Shown here: piece by piece, positions 1 to 6,915 of the stretch | Position numbering within the stretch: the first letter of the stretch is position 1 | Layout: each line of letters starts with the position of its first letter | Assembly: GCF_022669055.1 (NCBI RefSeq) | Contig: NZ_JAJMLW010000002.1 | Location: 124,001-188,000, forward strand | Origin: Adlercreutzia faecimuris | GTDB taxonomy: Bacteria; Actinomycetota; Coriobacteriia; Coriobacteriales; Eggerthellaceae | Direction: 5' to 3' | DNA: 64,000 nt | Translations under genes and position numbers: made by a program | Notes under the pieces: model-generated | Told to the model about the DNA's origin: nothing | Databases searched by the model: none | The model's input: only the letters and a program-made list of their open reading frames with translations

Positions 1-1
1 G

Positions 2-379
2 GCGGCCCCGCTTGCGGGCGAGCTCGGCGACAACGTCCTCTACGCGCTGCACTTCTACGCGGCCACCCACCAGCAGCCGCTGCGCGACCGCCTGGCCGCG
101 GCCGTGGCGGCGGGGCTGCCCGTGTTCGTGAGCGAGTTCGGCATCTGCGACGCGAGCGGCAGCGGCGCGGTGGACTACGCCTCGGCCGACGCGTGGGTGG
201 CGCTCATGGACGAGCTCGGCGTGAGCTACGTGTGCTGGAACCTGTCGAACAAGGACGAGTCCTCGGCGCTCTTCCTGCCCGGCTGCGAGAAGGAGAGCGG
301 CTTCACCGACGCCGACCTGTCCGCCGAGGGCCGCTGGCTGCGCGCGGTGCTCCGCGGCGAGGCCCCGCCCGCCGCCTAG
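2..379 (+). CDS. Glycoside hydrolase family 5 (cellulase-like), C-terminal part only
   Basis: The 5' end lies outside the window; the frame is open from base 2 to the TAG at 377-379, giving the last 125 residues. The segment carries the end of a GH5 (beta/alpha)8 barrel: a conserved HFYAATH stretch (strand 6-like, His and Tyr of the active site), then VFVSEFG, whose Glu matches the catalytic nucleophile of GH5, then the WNLSNKDES strand 8 with the conserved Trp. GH5 enzymes hydrolyse beta-1,4 glucans or mannans, usually outside the cell; no signal peptide can be judged here. The last 31 codons (from about 287) are duplicated downstream at 1220-1312, on the other side of the hicAB pair. Family assignment is good; substrate unknown. 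Confidence 0.85.
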   Translation, partial: AAPLAGELGDNVLYALHFYAATHQQPLRDRLAAAVAAGLPVFVSEFGICDASGSGAVDYASADAWVALMDELGVSYVCWNLSNKDESSALFLPGCEKESGFTDADLSAEGRWLRAVLRGEAPPAA

Positions 380-397
380 AGCGCCGCGGCTATCGCG
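287..397. repeat. Direct repeat copy 1 (3' end of the GH5 gene)
   Basis: A 111-bp stretch covering the last codons, stop codon and 18 bases beyond the GH5 gene. It recurs at 1220-1330 in the same orientation with six mismatches (105/111 identical) and an exact 65-base core at 315-379. The two copies are offset by exactly 933 bp and bracket hicB and hicA. Confidence 0.9.
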
Positions 398-705
398 GCG
401 GCGACGAACTGGTTGAGGGACTCCCGGCGCTCGGCGGCCGCGAGGGCCGCGCGCCGGTGCAGCTCCGGGTTCACGCGCACGTTGAAGGATCCCTTGAACG
501 GCTTCTCGGGCTCCTTCCCCTTCTCCGCGCAGAAGGAGAGGTAGTCGTCCACGGCCGCGTGGAAGCGCGCCTCGACGTCCGAGGCGCCCTCGGCCTCGAA
601 GAAGATGCCGTCCCGTATGCCCGCGACGGATCCGGTCAGGATCATCCGCTCTCCGTCGAACTCGACCGGGGCGGAATAGCCCTTGTAGCTCAGGACGTTA
701 CTCAT
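376..705 (-). CDS. hicB: HicB-family antitoxin
   Basis: This 109-residue protein is the likely antitoxin of a type II toxin-antitoxin pair: it should bind and silence the HicA RNase and repress the shared promoter. The N-terminal half (residues 1-70) has the HicB partial RNase H-like fold pattern (MSNVLSYKGYSAPVEFDGE, then DVEARFHAAVDDYLSFC). The C-terminal part (about 75-109, VRVNPELHRRAALAAAERR... SLNQFV) looks like a ribbon-helix-helix DNA-binding domain. Its ATG overlaps the end of hicA by 8 nt, so the two are translationally coupled, toxin gene first. The stop codon overlaps the end of the convergent GH5 gene by 4 nt. Confidence 0.85.
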   Translation of the reverse strand: MSNVLSYKGYSAPVEFDGERMILTGSVAGIRDGIFFEAEGASDVEARFHAAVDDYLSFCAEKGKEPEKPFKGSFNVRVNPELHRRAALAAAERRESLNQFVAAAIAAAL

Positions 706-961
706 CGTCGGCCTCCTCGCCGTAGAGGAACCGCGCCGCGTACCGGATGGCGCCGGCGCTCATCTCGTCGCCGGGATGCGGGCTGTGCATGATGAGCATG
801 CGCCCGTCCCGCGGGCGGTAGAACCGGACGCGGGAGCCCGAGGTGCGCCCCTTCTGGTCTATCTCGTAGCCGTAGTGGCCCATGACCCTCGCGAAGTCGC
901 TGAAGCGGAAGGCGCTCGGCTCAGACCTCAGCTTGGCCGCGAGCTTCTCGACGCGCGTCAT
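698..961 (-). CDS. hicA: HicA-family toxin (mRNA interferase)
   Basis: An 87-residue protein with the dsRBD-like HicA fold expected to cleave mRNA when free of HicB. The start at 961 is preceded by a GAGGAAG ribosome-binding site. The strand pattern SGSRVRFYRPRDG followed by MHSPHPGDEM fits HicA. The position of the usual catalytic His in the GSH motif is occupied by Arg (GSRV); many HicA relatives show GSRV, so loss of activity cannot be concluded, and the His residues of MHSPHP may serve. It lies first in a two-gene operon with hicB, between two copies of the GH5 gene end, which suggests arrival as a small cassette. Confidence 0.82.
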   Translation of the reverse strand: MTRVEKLAAKLRSEPSAFRFSDFARVMGHYGYEIDQKGRTSGSRVRFYRPRDGRMLIMHSPHPGDEMSAGAIRYAARFLYGEEADDE

Positions 962-973
962 CCCGGCTTCCTC

Positions 974-1002
974 ATGGTAACTGAAAAACAGTTGCAAATC
1001 AA
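974..1002 (-). promoter_or_regulatory. hicAB promoter with overlapping inverted repeat
   Basis: On the minus strand, TTGATT (1002-997) and TACCAT (979-974) are separated by 17 bp. The spacer contains the inverted repeat AACTG-5-CAGTT at 979-993, well placed to be the HicB/HicAB autoregulatory operator. The stretch is much richer in A+T than its surroundings. The gap 962-1426 otherwise holds the second GH5 repeat copy and no convincing gene. Confidence 0.55.
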
Positions 1003-1204
1003 AGGGGGAGACGCGCGAGGGCGCGTCCGGCATGACGGCGGGAGAGGGGGGTGCTTTGGGAGGTGGGTGGCGCGGGGCATGGCGGCTCCTCTGCGTGTCG
1101 CGGCTCTCATGGCAGAGGATCTTGCGGGGCGGCGAGCGGTGTCGCAGCCGGCGTTCCGGCCCCCGTACTGGCTCTAGGGGCATGATAACACAAAACAAGA
1201 ACAA

Positions 1205-1312
1205 ATGATCGATATTCTTGAGAAGAAAAGCGGCTTCAACGAGGCCAACCTGTCCGCCGAGGGCCGCTGGCTGCGCGCGGTGCTCCGCGGCGAGGCCCCG
1301 CCCGCCGCCTAG
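1205..1312 (+). pseudogene. Chimeric 35-codon remnant of the GH5 gene end
   Basis: An in-frame ATG at 1205 leads into the duplicated GH5 C-terminus: six codons of unrelated A+T-rich sequence (MIDILE) are joined to a copy of the last 29 GH5 codons, which keep the frame and the same stop. There is no clear ribosome-binding site and the product lacks any catalytic part, so this is most likely a by-product of the duplication, not a working gene. Confidence 0.5.
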
Positions 1313-1330
1313 GGCGCCGCGGCTATCGCG
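1220..1330. repeat. Direct repeat copy 2 (downstream of hicAB)
   Basis: Second copy of the 111-bp GH5 gene end (see 287-397). The A+T-rich sequence just left of it (about 1181-1220) and the hicAB pair both belong to the 822 bp lying between the copies, consistent with an inserted segment that restored the gene end. Confidence 0.9.
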
Positions 1331-1426
1331 CCCCCGGCCGCCGCGGAGGCTTACGATTCTGTGAGATAGGGGCGGCGGGGGCCGGGAGATGGTATCGTGG
1401 GCGCAGCCTGAGGGAAGGGGGCTGCC

Positions 1427-2806
1427 GTGGCCATGGGGGCCGTCCGACATACCGCGCGCGTCGTCGCCATCGTCGTCGCCTGCCTCCTGGTGACGGCGCT
1501 TCTGGCCGTGGAGGCGCGCTACGCGGACGCCGCCGGCGTGCGGCGCGGGGCCGCGTCGCACGCGCCGGCGGCCGCGTGGGCCACGGGCGCCGAGGGCCCC
1601 GCGACGGCCGCGACGGCGCCCTCCCGGCGCGTGGTGGCGGCCGAGTACCTCTCCGAGGCGGCCGCCCTGGCGTCCTGGGCGGGCCATCCCGCCGCCCGGG
1701 GCGGCGCCTCGGCGCGCCTGGCGTGGGACGACCGCTGGCTGCTGGCCGACTCCTTCTCCTACAACCACGACCTGGCCCGGGCCTGCGCGGTGCTCTCCGC
1801 CGTGTGCAACGCCGAGTCGTGCTGGTACAGCGGCGCGGCGGGCGGCCGGCCCTTCGCCGAGCGAACGCTCGCGTCGCTGGGGTTCACCGCCATCCGCACC
1901 GACTCCTACGCCTGGCGCAGCAGCCTCCTCGACGAGGTGGGCGCCTTCCTCACCGGGTCGCACGAGGGGGTCGCCTACACCTTCGCGTCCAAGATGGTCG
2001 ACGCGCCCGGGGAGGGGCCGGTCACCCTCGTGTTCGCGGGCGTGCGCGGCAGCTACGGCTTCGAGTGGCTCACCAACCTCAACCTGGGCGAGGGCCCCGA
2101 TCACGACGGCTACCGCGCGGCCAAGGCGGAGCTCGCCCGCGCGCTTTCCGCCTACGTCGCCGACCTGGGCGCCGACCCGGCCTCCACGCGCATCCTGGTG
2201 ACCGGCCACAGCCGCGGCGGGGCCGTGGCCAACCTGCTGGCCGCGGGGCTCGACGACCTGGCCGGGACGTCGCAGGTGCTCGCCCCGGCCTCGGGCGTGT
2301 TCGCCTACACCTTCGCCGCGCCGGCATCCACCCGCGCGGCGGGGAAGGGCTGCCACGGCAACATCTTCAACGTGGTGGGCGAGGGCGACCTGGTGCCGCG
2401 GCTGCCCCTGGCCAGCTGGGGCTACGGCCGCCACGGTGTGACGGTGACCATCCCGCGGGACGGCCGCGCGGCATCGGGCGGCGCGGCCGCCGCGGGAGCC
2501 GGCGACGCGCTCGGGCCGTCCGACGGCGCGCCCGCGGCCATGGCGGCCGCCTTCCGCGCCAACACCGGCGTGGGCTTCGACGCCGGCGGCGCCCGCCGCG
2601 CGGCCGACGCCCTCGACGCCTTCGAGGCCGAGGCGGCGGTCCTCACCGCCGACGACGGCACGCCGCCCGCCCCCGGCGAGCTCGCGTCCGCCCTGGGCGC
2701 CCTGGCCGCGCTCGACCCCGCGGCTGTCCTGGCCTCCCACTACCCCGACGCCTACATCGCCTGGCTCCAGTCCCTCGGCGAGGCCGACCTCGCCTTCGCC
2801 GCCTGA
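1427..2806 (+). CDS. Secreted or anchored class 3 lipase-like hydrolase
   Basis: A 459-residue protein with an N-terminal membrane segment (residues about 9-28, RVVAIVVACLLVTALLAV) that acts as signal peptide or anchor. An alpha/beta hydrolase of the lipase class 3 type follows: VTGHSRGGAVANLLAA contains the nucleophile elbow G-H-S-R-G (Ser262), with a plausible catalytic Asp321 in VVGEGDLVPRLP and His336 in YGRHG. It probably hydrolyses ester lipids outside the membrane. The start is GTG at 1427, chosen because AGGGG lies 6 nt upstream; an ATG two codons on is possible. An extended -10-like TGGTATCGT occurs at 1390-1398. Substrate unknown. Confidence 0.75.
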   Translation: MAMGAVRHTARVVAIVVACLLVTALLAVEARYADAAGVRRGAASHAPAAAWATGAEGPATAATAPSRRVVAAEYLSEAAALASWAGHPAARGGASARLAWDDRWLLADSFSYNHDLARACAVLSAVCNAESCWYSGAAGGRPFAERTLASLGFTAIRTDSYAWRSSLLDEVGAFLTGSHEGVAYTFASKMVDAPGEGPVTLVFAGVRGSYGFEWLTNLNLGEGPDHDGYRAAKAELARALSAYVADLGADPASTRILVTGHSRGGAVANLLAAGLDDLAGTSQVLAPASGVFAYTFAAPASTRAAGKGCHGNIFNVVGEGDLVPRLPLASWGYGRHGVTVTIPRDGRAASGGAAAAGAGDALGPSDGAPAAMAAAFRANTGVGFDAGGARRAADALDAFEAEAAVLTADDGTPPAPGELASALGALAALDPAAVLASHYPDAYIAWLQSLGEADLAFAA

Positions 2807-2842
2807 GGCCGCGTCCCGCCCCGCGCCCCGCTCGCGCGGCGG

Positions 2843-2848
2843 TAGAAT
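2843..2848 (+). promoter_or_regulatory. Candidate -10 box for the DUF2779 gene
   Basis: TAGAAT 46 bp upstream of the TTG start at 2894; no good -35 box is visible. TAGAAT recurs upstream of several other genes here (uvrC, ackA, glf, tRNA-Val, degV), which supports it as a real -10 element. Confidence 0.5.
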
Positions 2849-2893
2849 GGGATCTCACGCCGGCCGCCTGGGGCCCGAGGGATCGGAGAGAGC

Positions 2894-4789
2894 TTGAACC
2901 TGTCGAAGTCGCGCTACACGCGCGGGACGCAGTGCCCGAAGATGCTGTGGATGGAGGCGCACCGCCCCGAGCTGTACGACGCCTCGGTCATGAATCAGGC
3001 CGTGCTCGCCGCGGGCAACGAGGTGGGCGACCTGGCCATGGGCTACTACGGCGCCTTCGTGGAGGTCCCCTTCCTCGAGCACGGGTTCCCCGCGATGGCA
3101 AGGCTCACCGAGCGCCTGATCGCGGCGGCGCTCGTCGCCCGGGCCGACGGGGGAGAGCCGGTGGACTGGGACGCGTGGCCCCTCGACGAGGCGGCGGCGC
3201 GGCAGGCCGCGGCCGAGCTGGCCGCGCAGGCGGCGGGCGCCGCGGGCGGCGAGCGTGCCGCGACTGCCGCCGGCGCGGCTTCCGGCGAGCACGCCCCGGT
3301 CGCCGACCCCCTGGCCGCGGCGGCCGCCCTCGCGGGGCGCCCCGTCATCTGCGAGGCCACCTTCGCGCTCGGCGGCGACCTCTGCATGGCCGACATCCTG
3401 CTCGTCGAGGCCGACGGCGTGCGGATGGTGGAGGTGAAGTCGTCCACCCACGTCCGCGACGTGTACCTGCACGACATGGCCTTCCAGCGCTGGGTGATCG
3501 AGGGCTGCGGCTACCGCGTGAAGTCCACCGCGCTCATGCACGTGGACGGCTCCTACGTGCGCGAGGGCGCCCTCGACGTGCGGGGGCTGTTCGCCGTGGA
3601 GGACCGCACCGAGGAGGTGCGCGCGCTCGCGGCCGGCGTCGCGGGGCGCGCGGCGCTGCTCAAGGCGGTGGCCGACGCGCCCGACGAGCCCGCGCTCGTG
3701 GCGCCCGACCGCGGCGTGCTCCAGCCGCTGCGGTCGTGGGCCGACTTCTGGGACGGCGGGGAGGGCGCGCCCGCGGCGCCGGCCGCGAGCGCGCCGCCCG
3801 ATGCCCCCGCGCCGCTCGGCGGGGACGCGTCGCCCGAGGCCCCCGCGCTGCCGGCGGGCCGCCGGGCCGAGGTGCTCGCCTCCGTCCGCGCGCCGCGCGA
3901 CATCGGCCCCCACTGCACGAGCCCGTATCCCTGCGGCTTTCGGGCCTGGTGCTGGCGCGCGGTGCCGCGCCCCGGCGTGTTCGACCTGGCCGGATGGCAG
4001 GCCGCCCGGCGCTTCCGCCTCTACGACGCCGGCGTGGCCACCCTCGACGACGTGGCCGCCGACGCGGGCCTGCGCCTCTTGGCGCTGCCCGCCCGCCAGC
4101 TCGAGGCGTGGACGACGGGCGCCGAGGTGATCGCCGACGCCCCGGCGCTGCGCCGCTTCCTCGACGGGCTGTGGTACCCGCTCGCCTTCCTCGACTTCGA
4201 GACGTTCCAGCAGGCGGTGCCGCCCTTCGACGGCACGCGCCCCTACGAGCAGATTCCCTCGCAGTTCTCGCTGCATATATATGAGGGGCCGAAGTCCCCG
4301 CTCGTCCACCGCGAGTTCCTGGTCGAGGCCGGCGCCGACCCGCGCCGCGCCGTGGCCGAGGCGCTCGTGGCCGCCGTGCCCGCGGGCGCCTGCGTGCTCG
4401 CCTACAACATGAGCTTCGAGAAGGCGGTCATCCGCGACCTGGCCGCGGCCTTCCCCGACCTGGCGGACGCGCTCGGCGCCATCCGCGGCAACGTGCGCGA
4501 CCTCATGACGCCCTTCAGGTCCGGCGCCTGCTACGCGGCGGCCCAGGGCGGCTCGACGTCGATCAAGGCGGTGCTGCCGGCGCTGTTCCCGGACGACCCG
4601 GAGCTCGACTACCACGCGCTGCCGGGCGTGGCCAACGGCTCGGAGGCCATGGCCGCCTTCGCCGACCTGGTGGGCCTTCCGCCCGAGGAGGCGGCGGCCG
4701 TGCGCGCGGGGCTTCTGGCCTACTGCCGGCTGGACACGCTCGCCATGGTGCGCGTCTGGGAGCGCCTGCGCGAGCTGGCGGGGGAGTAG
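2894..4789 (+). CDS. DUF2779 protein: Cas4-like nuclease fused to a DnaQ-like exonuclease domain
   Basis: A 631-residue protein. Its N-terminal half looks like a PD-(D/E)XK nuclease with a Fe-S cluster, as in Cas4/AddB: Cys14, Asp167 in MADILL, Glu180-Val-Lys182, Gln198, then Cys341, Cys347 and Cys353. An Ala/Pro-rich linker (about 285-325) follows. The C-terminal DUF2779 part has RNase H-like/DEDD features: Asp434 and Glu436 in FLDFETF, Asn505 in YNMSFEK, and Asp614 in YCRLDTLAM. This suggests a nuclease acting on DNA or RNA ends, role unknown. TTG start chosen because GGAGAG lies 4 nt before. The domain reading is inferred from motifs; family membership (DUF2779) is fairly secure. Confidence 0.75.
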   Translation: MNLSKSRYTRGTQCPKMLWMEAHRPELYDASVMNQAVLAAGNEVGDLAMGYYGAFVEVPFLEHGFPAMARLTERLIAAALVARADGGEPVDWDAWPLDEAAARQAAAELAAQAAGAAGGERAATAAGAASGEHAPVADPLAAAAALAGRPVICEATFALGGDLCMADILLVEADGVRMVEVKSSTHVRDVYLHDMAFQRWVIEGCGYRVKSTALMHVDGSYVREGALDVRGLFAVEDRTEEVRALAAGVAGRAALLKAVADAPDEPALVAPDRGVLQPLRSWADFWDGGEGAPAAPAASAPPDAPAPLGGDASPEAPALPAGRRAEVLASVRAPRDIGPHCTSPYPCGFRAWCWRAVPRPGVFDLAGWQAARRFRLYDAGVATLDDVAADAGLRLLALPARQLEAWTTGAEVIADAPALRRFLDGLWYPLAFLDFETFQQAVPPFDGTRPYEQIPSQFSLHIYEGPKSPLVHREFLVEAGADPRRAVAEALVAAVPAGACVLAYNMSFEKAVIRDLAAAFPDLADALGAIRGNVRDLMTPFRSGACYAAAQGGSTSIKAVLPALFPDDPELDYHALPGVANGSEAMAAFADLVGLPPEEAAAVRAGLLAYCRLDTLAMVRVWERLRELAGE

Positions 4790-4912
4790 GGGCGCCGCGC
4801 GCGGCCCGGCGGCGGCCCCGGGGGGGCGGGCCGGCGCCCGCGTGGCGGAAAAACCGCTCTCGCTGTCCCGCCGATGGGACGCCCACGGCGCTTTTTCAGC
4901 GCTACAATGGCC

Positions 4913-4918
4913 AGAACA
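4913..4918 (+). promoter_or_regulatory. Candidate -10 box for the DUF2130 gene
   Basis: TACAAT 50 bp upstream of the ATG at 4968, in the 178-bp gap after the DUF2779 gene; no clear -35 box. It suggests that the DUF2130 gene can be transcribed separately from the gene before it. Confidence 0.45.
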
Positions 4919-4967
4919 CGACGAAGGGCGCGCCCGATGAGCGGCGCGCGGCCGGGAGGATGAGCCC

Positions 4968-6467
4968 ATGAGCGAGATCAAGTGCCCCCACTGCGGGCAG
5001 CTGTTCACCGTCGACGAGGACGGCTACGCGGCGCTGGTGCGCCAGGTGCGCGACGGGGAGTTCCAGCGCGAGCTGGCGGCCCAGGCCGCGCGCATCGAGG
5101 AGGCGGCCGCCGCCCGCGAGCAGGCGGCGCTCGCCCGGGAGCAGGCCGGCGCCGGGGAGCGCCTGGCCGCCAAGGAGCGCGAGATCGCCGAGCTTCGGGC
5201 CAAGGCCCAGGCCGACGGCGCCGCGCGCGACGCGAGGATAGCCGAGCTCGCCGCCACCCTGGAGGGACGCGAGGCCGCCGCGGCCGCCGAGCGCGACCTG
5301 GCCGTGCGCCAGGCGCTCGACGCCCAGCGGGCCGATCTCGCCCGCGCCGAGCAGGAGCGCGACCGCCTGGCCGCGTCCCTCGACGCCCAGGCCGAGCGCG
5401 CCGCCCTCGAGCGCGACCTGGCGCTCGAGCGGGCCTCCGCCGAGGCCGACGAGGTCCGCCGCGCCGTGGAGCGCGAGCGCGACGAGATGGCCGCCGCCCT
5501 CGAGCGCGAGCGGCTCGAGGCCGAGCGCGCCGCCGCGGCCCAGGCCAGCGAGATGGCCGTCCAGCTGCGCGCCAAGGACGAGCTCATCGCCACCCGCGAG
5601 CGCGAGATCGACGACATCCGCCACATGCGCGCCGAGCTGTCGGTGAAGATGGTGGGCGAGAGCCTCGAGCAGTTCTGCGAGAACGAGTTCAACAAGCTGC
5701 GCGCCACCGGCTTCCAGTCCGCCGTCTTCGGCAAGGACAACGACGCGGCCGACGGCTCCAAGGGCGACTACATCTACCGCGAGCTGGACGCCGACGGCGC
5801 CGAGGTGGTCTCCATCATGTTCGAGATGAAGAACGAGGCCGACGACTCCACCCACCGCAAGCGCAACGAGGACCACTTCAAGAAGCTCGACGCCGACCGC
5901 CGTGCCAAGGGCTGCGAGTACGCGGTGCTCGTGTCGCTGCTCGAGCGCGACAGCGACTACTACAACACCGGCATCGTGGACGTGTCCTACGCCTCGGGCT
6001 ACGAGAAGATGTACGTCATCCGCCCGCAGTTCTTCATCCCGATGATCACCCTCATCCGCAACGCGGCGCTGCGCTCGCTCGACTACCGCCGCCAGCTGGC
6101 CGAGGTACGTCAGCAGAACGTCGACGTGACCAACTTCGAGGAGCAGCTCGACACGTTCAAGGCCGGCTTCGGCCGCAACTTCGACCTGGCCCACCGCAAG
6201 TTCGAGGACGCCATCAAGGACATCGACGCCACCATCAAGAAGCTCCAGAAGATTCGCGACGAGCTGACGAGCTCGGACAACAACCTGCGGCTGGCCAACG
6301 ACAAGCTGGGCAGGCTCACGGTCAAGCGCCTCACCCGCAAGAACCCCACGATGAAGGCGGCCTTCGCCGAGGCCGCTGAGCGTCGCGCGGCCGGCGAGCC
6401 CGCCGCCGACGCCTGGGAGGAGGAAGAGGACGACGCCGTCCTGGAGGCGGAGCTCCTGGAGGACTAG
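4968..6467 (+). CDS. DUF2130 coiled-coil protein with a nuclease-like motif
   Basis: A 499-residue protein starting with a small zinc-finger-like CPHC (Cys6, Cys9), followed by a long charged Ala/Glu/Arg coiled coil (about 30-220) and the DUF2130 domain (about 225-380). Inside that domain Asp267 (KGDYIYR) and Glu286-Met-Lys288 (FEMKNE) form a D-ExK pattern typical of PD-(D/E)XK nucleases, preceded by Glu231. A second helical part (about 380-450) and a very acidic tail follow. ATG chosen for a GGGAGGATGAG ribosome-binding region upstream. The protein is probably cytoplasmic and oligomeric; its function is not established, and the nuclease reading is my inference. Confidence 0.75.
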   Translation: MSEIKCPHCGQLFTVDEDGYAALVRQVRDGEFQRELAAQAARIEEAAAAREQAALAREQAGAGERLAAKEREIAELRAKAQADGAARDARIAELAATLEGREAAAAAERDLAVRQALDAQRADLARAEQERDRLAASLDAQAERAALERDLALERASAEADEVRRAVERERDEMAAALERERLEAERAAAAQASEMAVQLRAKDELIATREREIDDIRHMRAELSVKMVGESLEQFCENEFNKLRATGFQSAVFGKDNDAADGSKGDYIYRELDADGAEVVSIMFEMKNEADDSTHRKRNEDHFKKLDADRRAKGCEYAVLVSLLERDSDYYNTGIVDVSYASGYEKMYVIRPQFFIPMITLIRNAALRSLDYRRQLAEVRQQNVDVTNFEEQLDTFKAGFGRNFDLAHRKFEDAIKDIDATIKKLQKIRDELTSSDNNLRLANDKLGRLTVKRLTRKNPTMKAAFAEAAERRAAGEPAADAWEEEEDDAVLEAELLED

Positions 6468-6915
6468 CGCCCGAGCGCGCGCCGCGCCCCCGAGAGCGCT
6501 TCCGCGCCTCCCTCCCGTCTCGAAAGCGCGCCGAGTGCTCCCCGGGGTCGTGGCGGCCGTCGCGCGTATCGGCAGCGCCCCCCGGGCCGTGCGGGTCCCT
6601 TCCCTCCCTTCGGTTTGTGGGCGTTTCGTGAAGGTCGCGGCCGCCTGATCGCCCGCCCGCGCGCCCGCGCCGTACCATCGCCTCCTCACCGCGACGTCGG
6701 CCGCCCCCGGGCGCCCCGACCGCTCCGGCGCATCGAACGAGCCGAGCCGCCGTGCCCCGTGGGGCGCCGCGCGTCTCCTGGGCCGCGTCCCCGCGGGACG
6801 GCCGCCCGCCTCCGGCTCGCGAACTCCCACAGCAGAAGAGAGACGAGGCCATGCCGCGCCCGCCGCGTCCCGGCCGGGGCGCGCGCCAGCATGGGCGGCG
6901 GGGAAGGAGGACGCG
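6468..6915 (+). other. 448-bp intergenic region before helD
   Basis: No gene was recognised on either strand; frames that stay open lack codon bias and ribosome-binding sites. It contains one copy of a 42-bp repeat (6558-6599) found again just after helD, and an AAGGAGG ribosome-binding site for helD at its right end. No clear promoter was seen. Confidence 0.5.
6558..6599. repeat. 42-bp repeat, copy before helD
   Basis: Matches 9126-9167 at 34 of 42 positions in the same orientation; all eight differences are C/T transitions. The two copies bracket helD. Confidence 0.6.

Noticed and set aside
698-961. HicA judged inactive because the GSH histidine is Arg
   Set aside because: GSRV variants are common among HicA-like proteins, and other His residues are present, so inactivation cannot be claimed.
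6615-6900. Arg-rich open frames before helD
   Set aside because: No ribosome-binding site or recognisable family; typical of random frames in GC-rich DNA.
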